DNA of 14,969 bases from Coprinopsis marcescibilis (lineage: Eukaryota; Basidiomycota; Agaricomycetes; Agaricales; Psathyrellaceae). Of this stretch, positions 10,669 through 14,969 are shown one piece after another. The position numbers and the translations under genes are program-made. Under the pieces are notes generated by a model. The model was given only the letters and a program-made list of their open reading frames with translations, made no database searches and was not told the DNA's origin. The DNA is taken from the NCBI GenBank assembly GCA_004369085.1, contig ML210533.1:2960-17928 (forward strand). The letters are read 5' to 3'. The first letter of the stretch is position 1; each line of letters opens with the position of its first letter.

Positions 10669-11967
10669 CGGGTGGATCTTAGGGAGCATAATGCCAACAC
10701 TAAGAAACTCAGTTGTCCCTTACCCGACATGGAGATAATACTGCGTAGGGTGGCAAGGGCAAAATATTGTTCTATAATTGATGGGCAAGACACCTACGAG
10801 CAGATTCGCATAGAGCCTTCTGATGTAAAATACTCGGCCATGATGATGCCTGAGGGTGCAGTTGAAAGTCTGGTAATGCAACAAGGGGATTACAATGTGG
10901 TAGCTACCTTCCAGACGATAATGACCAACCTACTCTCACCGTGGTTGGGAGTATTTGTGGAGGTCTATCTTGATGATATAATCAGCTATTCTGACACTCT
11001 GGAAGACCGTATCCCACATTCCAAGCTGATAGTCGACGCTTTGAAGGACCAACAATTCTATCTAAGTGAGCGCAAAATCAAGATACTGTGCAAGGAAATG
11101 AAGGTCTTGGGTCGAATAATCGACGACGAAGGCATATGAATGGACCCGGACAAAGTAGATGCTCTTTCCAAGTGGAAAGTACCAACCAACCATGATCTAC
11201 TGCAGGGTTTTCTAGGTGTGGCTGGTTACTTAGTGGATGACATTGATTGAATTATGATACCCATGGGTGTACTCTCAGCAATGTCGGGCAACAATGTGCC
11301 CTTCAGGTGGCGATCTACTCACCAGAGAGCTTTCGAACCTGTAAAGAGCCTAGCTACACGTTTTTGCAACCATCATCGCGTCCCACTTGATTACACGGAC
11401 AGTGCACCACCTATAGACATTGTCACGGATGCCTGCATCACAGGTGTGACAGGGGTGATCAGCCAGGGTGAAGATTGGCGCACGGTAAAGGCGGCAGCAG
11501 CTTTCTATTCCGCAAAACTCAACCCAGCACAACTGAACTACCCAGTTCACAAGTGTGGGTGTGAATCCCACTTTTGTCACCAGATGGAGCAGTCCAAAGA
11601 GCACATGATGGAAGAGCGGGTAAAATAGGTTGTTCTCTAATGGACGCCTGCTCCTTGTCTTCGGTCAGGTCGTGCACTGCCACCCGATCTACTACTGATC
11701 TAAGTATGCATCTTATCTACTCTAATCTACAGATCTAGTCCGCTTGCCCTGCCCTAAACCTCTCGCTCTGGTGAGTGTCAGGCAGCTAGGCCCTGGTACA
11801 GCAGGGGTTGAGACCATGCTACCGCACCGAGACATGCTACAGGGAGCAAGATTTCGATGGCTTACAGACCATAAAAGACTAATACACCTCCTAAAACAGA
11901 AGGATCTATCCGGCCCCTAGGCTAGATGGCTGGAAAAGGTTTCAACCTTCAATTTTGACGTAATATA
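10669..11967 (+). pseudogene. pol: Pol of element A: partial reverse transcriptase and RNase H
   Basis: The reverse transcriptase starts mid-domain at VDLREHNANTKK. It keeps the motif A aspartate in SIIDGQDTYEQI (about 10780) and the catalytic YLDDI (about 10969-10983). The thumb region reads LSERKIKILCKEMKVLGRII. TGA codons at 11137-11139 and 11248-11250 interrupt it where family members as I remember them have Arg (before MDPDKVDAL and after the DDID block). The RNase H part reads VPFRW, VTDACITGVTGVISQG and FYSAKLNPAQLNYPVH up to about 11553. After a foreign insert it resumes at GVETML (about 11805) through FRWLTDHKRLIHLL and ARWLEK, with a TAG at 11918-11920 where Gln is expected. Homology ends at DVIY, where another transposon end begins. 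No integrase is present. Confidence 0.83.
11554..11803. mobile_element. Unidentified insertion of about 250 bp in the RNase H of element A
   Basis: RNase H coding breaks after YPVH and resumes with GVETML, positions that should be only a few codons apart. The roughly 250 bases between them are non-coding with several stops. The left end carries a 5-bp stem with a 7-nt loop at 11555-11571, which looks like a tRNA T-arm. The middle is pyrimidine-rich with repeated TCTA-type words (about 11695-11745). No clear terminal repeats or target duplication could be defined by eye. A fungal SINE-like element or a short LTR fragment are both possible. Confidence 0.45.
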
Positions 11968-12096
11968 CAGTGGCCAACAAAACCGTTCGCATGTTTTGCA
12001 CTTTTGAGATAAATGCTTTACAGCATGGGAAGGAAATTATGTAAAATATCAGAAATAATATATGTACTAGATAAGCCTTTGATCTAATTGTAGGTC
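11968..12096. mobile_element. End of a Tc1/mariner-like element or MITE
   Basis: The sequence CAGTGGCCAACAAAACCG starts at 11968 and directly follows a TA dinucleotide (11966-11967). It begins exactly where the pol reading frame of element A ceases. Tc1/mariner elements insert at TA, and their terminal inverted repeats often begin CAGTG. The following AT-rich stretch has no transposase. The partner terminus, which would end in CACTG-TA, is not in the window, so this copy seems cut off by the retroelement to its right. Confidence 0.5.
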
Positions 12097-12278
12097 TGTG
12101 TCAGGCTGCGAGTACGAAACGAGCAGAAACGATCAGAGAGAAATCAAGTAGTCGATGGATGGTTGTCATTCTGTACAAGATGTTACCGCTTATCTAATCT
12201 AAAATCCAAACGAAGAAACGCACGCGGGCTCGAGACTCTACGGTAACTGTACCTACTGGCTATCTACCAACCTCTACA
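12097..12278 (-). repeat. Putative 3' LTR of element B
   Basis: On the minus strand a candidate LTR starts TGTAGAGGTTGG at 12278, immediately after a purine tract, and may end in GACACA at 12097. That gives about 182 bp with TG...CA ends. A shorter alternative ends at GGTAACA (12181, about 98 bp). The opposite LTR lies outside the window, so neither end can be confirmed by comparing the two copies. Confidence 0.35.
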
Positions 12279-12286
12279 TCCCCTCT
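12279..12286 (-). promoter_or_regulatory. Candidate polypurine tract of element B
   Basis: The minus strand reads AGAGGGGA directly before the putative LTR start TGTAG. In LTR retroelements such a tract primes plus-strand DNA synthesis and sits just upstream of the 3' LTR. Its position between pol and the candidate LTR fits, but the assignment depends on that LTR start being correct. Confidence 0.35.
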
Positions 12287-12295
12287 ACACTTTTT

Positions 12296-12318
12296 AAAAA
12301 TCAACTGCATTGATTTTT
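12296..12318. repeat. Perfect 9-bp inverted repeat with 5-nt loop
   Basis: AAAAATCAA at 12296-12304 is followed by a 5-base loop and TTGATTTTT at 12310-12318. It lies between the pol stop of element B and its candidate polypurine tract, in the 3' untranslated part of the element. It may fold in the RNA; no function is assigned. Confidence 0.6.
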
Positions 12319-12455
12319 CCACCTCTCAAACACCGCGTCTCCCAAAATAACCTCAAAACTCCGCACTCTCCATAACATCAGCTCCACTCCACACACCACT
12401 CTCTCCATATCAACCCCTCAACCCTGTCTCAACTCTTCCCTGCTTTTCCCCCACT
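12319..12455 (-). other. 3' untranslated stretch of element B
   Basis: This stretch lies downstream of the integrase stop on the minus strand and is purine-rich on that strand. I see no further domain in it. It separates pol from the inverted repeat and the candidate polypurine tract. Confidence 0.45.
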
Positions 12456-14075
12456 TCACACGTCTCCCTCTGCACCCAACAGCTCCGTAACCTCGATGTG
12501 CACCTTTGACCGTCGATGATACAGAATCAATTGAAAGGCGGCATACTTCAGCTTCGACACCACACCACTGATCTCCGCCAAACGGTAAGCACCTCCCATT
12601 CCTCTAGACATGACGACCATAGGCCCATAGTACCTAGGCTTGCCCTTTCGACCAAGGTCCAGCTCGATCTTCTTGTTAAGAACCAAAACCAATGCACCCA
12701 GCTTGAAATCATAGTCGATAATTGTGTTTTTGAATTTTTCCTTGAAGGCTTTGAGAGATGCGAAACGGCTGGCAACCATGCGATCGTGCAGGAGCTGCAG
12801 GTCCTCCTCACGACGTTCCAGGTGCTGGGCTCGCATGGCGAGCAATTTGGCATCACTAACCTTGCCATTGAAGTCGGGGAACATGAACGTTGCATGCACA
12901 ACGTCGAATGGCAAGAGTGGCTCTACACTGTGAGCTGCAAAGAATGGCGAAAATCCAGTTCGTTTGCGAGCCGTGATTCAATCAGCCCAAAAGACGTAAG
13001 GTGCGTGTTCAACCCACTTCTTCATCCCTCCCTTGGTTGACGTGACTTTGATCAGCGCATCTCGAACTGGTGTATGCGCGGTCTCGACGATGCCGTTCCC
13101 CTTCAAATTGTAGCCGGTAATCCAAATGTGGGTGATATCCCACTTCTCCTTCAAGTCCTCCAACGCCGCCACAAACGGGGGACCGTTGTCCGTCACCAGC
13201 TCCACCACAACTCCCCATCTGCACAACAGGTGCTCGAAGATGAACCCCGCCAACGTGCGTCGGTTCTCTTTCTTCAGCGCCTTCCACTCTGCCCAGCCCG
13301 AGAGACTGCAACGTGCTTGAACAAGGTAAGTGTACCCGTTCGAAGCTGGAAGGTGCATTGTGTCGATGTGCACCTTCGTGAATAGTGTTGCTGGTAACGC
13401 CATAACAGGTGGGATCACAACCTTCTGCTTGCTCATTATCTGACATTCATGACAGGTCTTGAGGAACCAATGGATGTCCTCTTCAAGCGAGGGCCACCAG
13501 AACCGATCGGCAATGCGACGTTGAGTTGGATAAAAGCCTTGGTGAGCGAAATCGTCGTGCACCTCCTTCATGATCCCTAACCTCTTCTCATCTTTGAAAA
13601 CCACCAGCTTGTGTCTCCCCTCAGCCAACTTCCTCCACAACTTCCCTCCTGCCACGAAAAACTGCCTCACCGCCTTCCTCATCAACCTCTCCTTCTCCTC
13701 TGCACTCGTCGTCTCATCTCCGACCCCCATCATCTCCAACAACAACATCATCTTCCTCAGCTCGTCCTCCCTCTCCTTCACAGCCTCTTCATCCTTCCTC
13801 TCAATCCTCACCATCTCCCCAGCACCTCCAACCTTCAACACCAACACTGCTCCCACTATCTTCGCTCCGTCACTCCCAAACAACTGCCCCTCGCCAACCT
13901 CAACCGAACGCGCCACCCACATTCCGCAACTCAACAACTCATCCACCCATTCCTCTGAATCTCCCATATCATCTCCCACATCCACGGTTCCCAGGCGTCG
14001 AGACAATCCATCTGGTCTGGCATGCCTCTGAGCTGGCATGCACCAGCTTGAACTGGTACAAGGTGATCGCCGCAA
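12456..14075 (-). pseudogene. pol: Integrase of element B, one in-frame TGA but full catalytic triad
   Basis: Integrase inserts the retroelement cDNA into chromosomes. Counting residues from 14075: a tether HARPDGLSRR (about 19-28) ends the RNase H region; an acidic, Met/Glu/Lys-rich linker follows (about 40-135). The zinc-binding HHCC is H173, H178, C208, C211 (HDDFAHQGF ... CHEC). The DDE core has D238 (KVHIDTMHLP), D296 (LVTDNGPPF) and E331 (GIVETAH), with the classic 34-residue D-to-E gap. The frame meets a TGA at 12978-12980 right after YVFWAD, where Arg is usual in this family; CGA to TGA would explain it. The same frame then continues to the stop at 12456, with a helical segment and a GPY/F-type module (RYYGPM then GGAYRLAEI). 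I infer recent inactivation. Confidence 0.88.
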
Positions 14076-14495
14076 TCCACCTGTTCACCGCCGCGTTCGG
14101 ATGCATATCAGGGTTATTCAACATGCCCTTGATATACTTCGCGTCCACCTCCACTGTAAGATTCTGCACGCTGATGATCCAAAATCGAACGGCGTGCAGT
14201 GCCAAGTGCAGCCCGTAAAGTTCCAGCTTCGCCTGTGAGTACCGTGCCTCCCTCTCGTTGAGCGTGATCGAACCAAATCGAGCTGGACGACACTGACCAT
14301 TGTTGTTGATTTGATACAGGATATAGCCGACTGCGATATTCGATGAGTCCACCGCCAGTATGACTTTGTTCGCCGATGCATAATCGATTGGCCGAATCGC
14401 CCCGCTGTTTGCCACTGCCTCCTTCAGCTCATCCATTGACCTCTGCTCCACATCTGTCCACCTCCACTCTGCATCCTTCTTCGTCAACTCCCCAA
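14036..14495 (-). pseudogene. pol: RNase H domain of element B
   Basis: RNase H removes the RNA strand during reverse transcription. The frame runs from IGELTKKDAEWRW through AIRPIDYAS to the acidic catalytic residues in ILAVDSS, AKLELYG and TVEVDAKYI, and to the FKLVHA block. All three acidic positions are kept. It is offset from the reverse transcriptase frame by what looks like one lost G in the run at 14490-14493. It is offset from the integrase frame near 14036-14042, where two bases seem to be missing between LVH and PAQRHA. Confidence 0.85.
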
Positions 14496-14969
14496 TGGCG
14501 CCGCCTTGGCCGCAAAATTGTCCACCCAGTTCCGAACGGTTCCTGCTGTCCCCAGGAATGCTTGCACCTCCGAAACGGTCGTACACATCAGCCAGCTCTT
14601 GATCTTTACCACCCTCGTCTCCTCTGGCTTCCGCCCCTCGTATGTCATCACCTGCCCCAAAACCACAGCCTCCGGCACTGCAATGTGCAACTTTTTCGCC
14701 GAAACCGAGGCACCTGCATCCTTCAAGACGTGCAGCACCTTATTCATCTGCTTGAGGTGCTCCCACACGAAGCAAAGAATCCCCGGATTCTCCTTCAACA
14801 CCTCATATCCTCCACCCTCCAGCTCGTATCTCGTCCTCGGCCCCAGCTCTTCGATGTCGTCTGCCAAATTCGGTGCGATGCTGGTGAAATCCCGTAGGAT
14901 CCACGCCACATCTGCATGGAAGATTCCCGGCAAGTTCGTCCAGCCCTGTGGCAAGCAGGTGAGACGATG
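14490..14969 (-). pseudogene. pol: Reverse transcriptase of element B, C-terminal half, N-terminus off right edge
   Basis: This enzyme copies element RNA into DNA. The visible part starts with RLTCLPQGWTNLPGIFH, the conserved palm segment that precedes the active site. The catalytic pair follows as NLADDIEELGP (about 14865-14855), an X-D-D variant. The connection runs through WEHLKQMNKVLHVLKDAG, KLHIAVPEAVVLGQ and EVQAFLGTAGTVRNW, a typical Ty3/gypsy order. The frame continues to the edge with no stop. It ends in a stop only because of a one-base shift at the RNase H border. Confidence 0.86.

Larger units (their letters stand above)
9060..11967 (+). mobile_element. Ty3/gypsy LTR retroelement A, truncated and nested
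   Basis: Plus-strand remnants follow the Ty3/gypsy (Metaviridae) order Gag, reverse transcriptase, RNase H. No LTR is recognisable on either side. The 5' boundary lies somewhere near 9050, where the sequence changes from the antisense of the minus-strand family remnant to Gag. The 3' homology stops at 11967, where a mariner-like terminus begins, so the integrase is missing. No protease and no N-terminal reverse transcriptase are visible between Gag and the surviving reverse transcriptase. A foreign segment of about 250 bp interrupts the RNase H. The element cannot move on its own. Confidence 0.8.
12456..14969 (-). mobile_element. Ty3/gypsy LTR retroelement B, partial, runs off right edge
   Basis: Minus-strand remnants follow the order reverse transcriptase, RNase H, integrase, which is diagnostic of Ty3/gypsy rather than Ty1/copia. 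It belongs to a different lineage from element A: the shared RNase H and reverse transcriptase sequences are clearly dissimilar, and its active-site block is ADD rather than YLDD. Damage is light: two small frameshifts (about 14490-14500 and 14036-14042) and one nonsense codon (12978-12980) in about 2.5 kb. Gag, protease and the 5' LTR would lie beyond 14969. Confidence 0.85.

Noticed and set aside
11553..11583. tRNA gene suggested by the T-arm-like hairpin
   Set aside because: No acceptor, D or anticodon arm can be drawn upstream, because the upstream sequence is RNase H coding. At most it is a tRNA-derived fragment.
12516..14031. Plus-strand open frames at 12516-13040, 13074-13385, 13570-14031 and 13611-13958
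   Set aside because: They lie opposite the integrase of element B. Their Ser/Pro/Leu-rich composition is what an antisense of a Glu/Lys/Gly-rich coding strand gives.
1..14969. CRISPR arrays, rRNA, tRNA or bacterial operon signals
   Set aside because: No regularly spaced repeats, no RNA gene folds and no Shine-Dalgarno-led operons were seen; introns and retroelements show this is eukaryotic DNA.

Overview
This window looks like a transposon-rich, gene-poor stretch of a basidiomycete genome, most likely a mushroom-forming Agaricomycete. Three things point that way: short GT-AG introns (44-138 nt), two Ty3/gypsy retroelements of the type common in Agaricomycetes, and coding remnants of large multi-copy families I recognise from such genomes. 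There is no bacterial gene organisation, no RNA gene and no CRISPR array. Almost every reading frame is broken. The useful annotation is therefore which remnant is which, where the boundaries lie, and how each one decayed.

Layout. (1) 1-2808, minus: a Tnp2/CACTA-type DNA transposase. Its C-terminal part is open for about 2.25 kb and runs off the left edge; three stops lie in its N-terminal third. (2) 2991-5432, plus: a seven-exon gene of unknown function, divergent from the transposase. It has six plausible introns, one apparent frameshift and two in-frame TGA codons. (3) 5433-5779: AT-rich spacer. (4) 5780 to about 9050, minus: the decayed remains of a long multi-exon gene from an unnamed, highly repeated Agaricomycete protein family. 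(5) About 9060-11967, plus: Ty3/gypsy element A, with a Gag carrying a CCHC knuckle, no visible protease, a partial reverse transcriptase and an RNase H region. The RNase H is split by an unidentified insert of about 250 bp. (6) 11968-12096: one end of a Tc1/mariner-like element or MITE, inserted at a TA exactly where element A's homology stops. (7) About 12097-12286: a putative 3' LTR and polypurine tract of element B. (8) 12456-14969, minus: Ty3/gypsy element B (reverse transcriptase, RNase H, integrase), running off the right edge. Its integrase keeps complete HHCC and DDE residues.

The remnants do not form a working pathway. The window records successive insertion and decay: element A next to or inside the old multi-copy gene, a mariner-like insertion into A, and element B abutting that. 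The most striking shared signal is that ten of the eleven stop codons counted are TGA or TAG, and most sit where the surrounding family pattern expects Arg (CGA) or Gln (CAG). This fits C-to-T decay, as expected from CpG methylation and deamination or a RIP-like process. All family assignments come from reading motifs by eye; no search was run.
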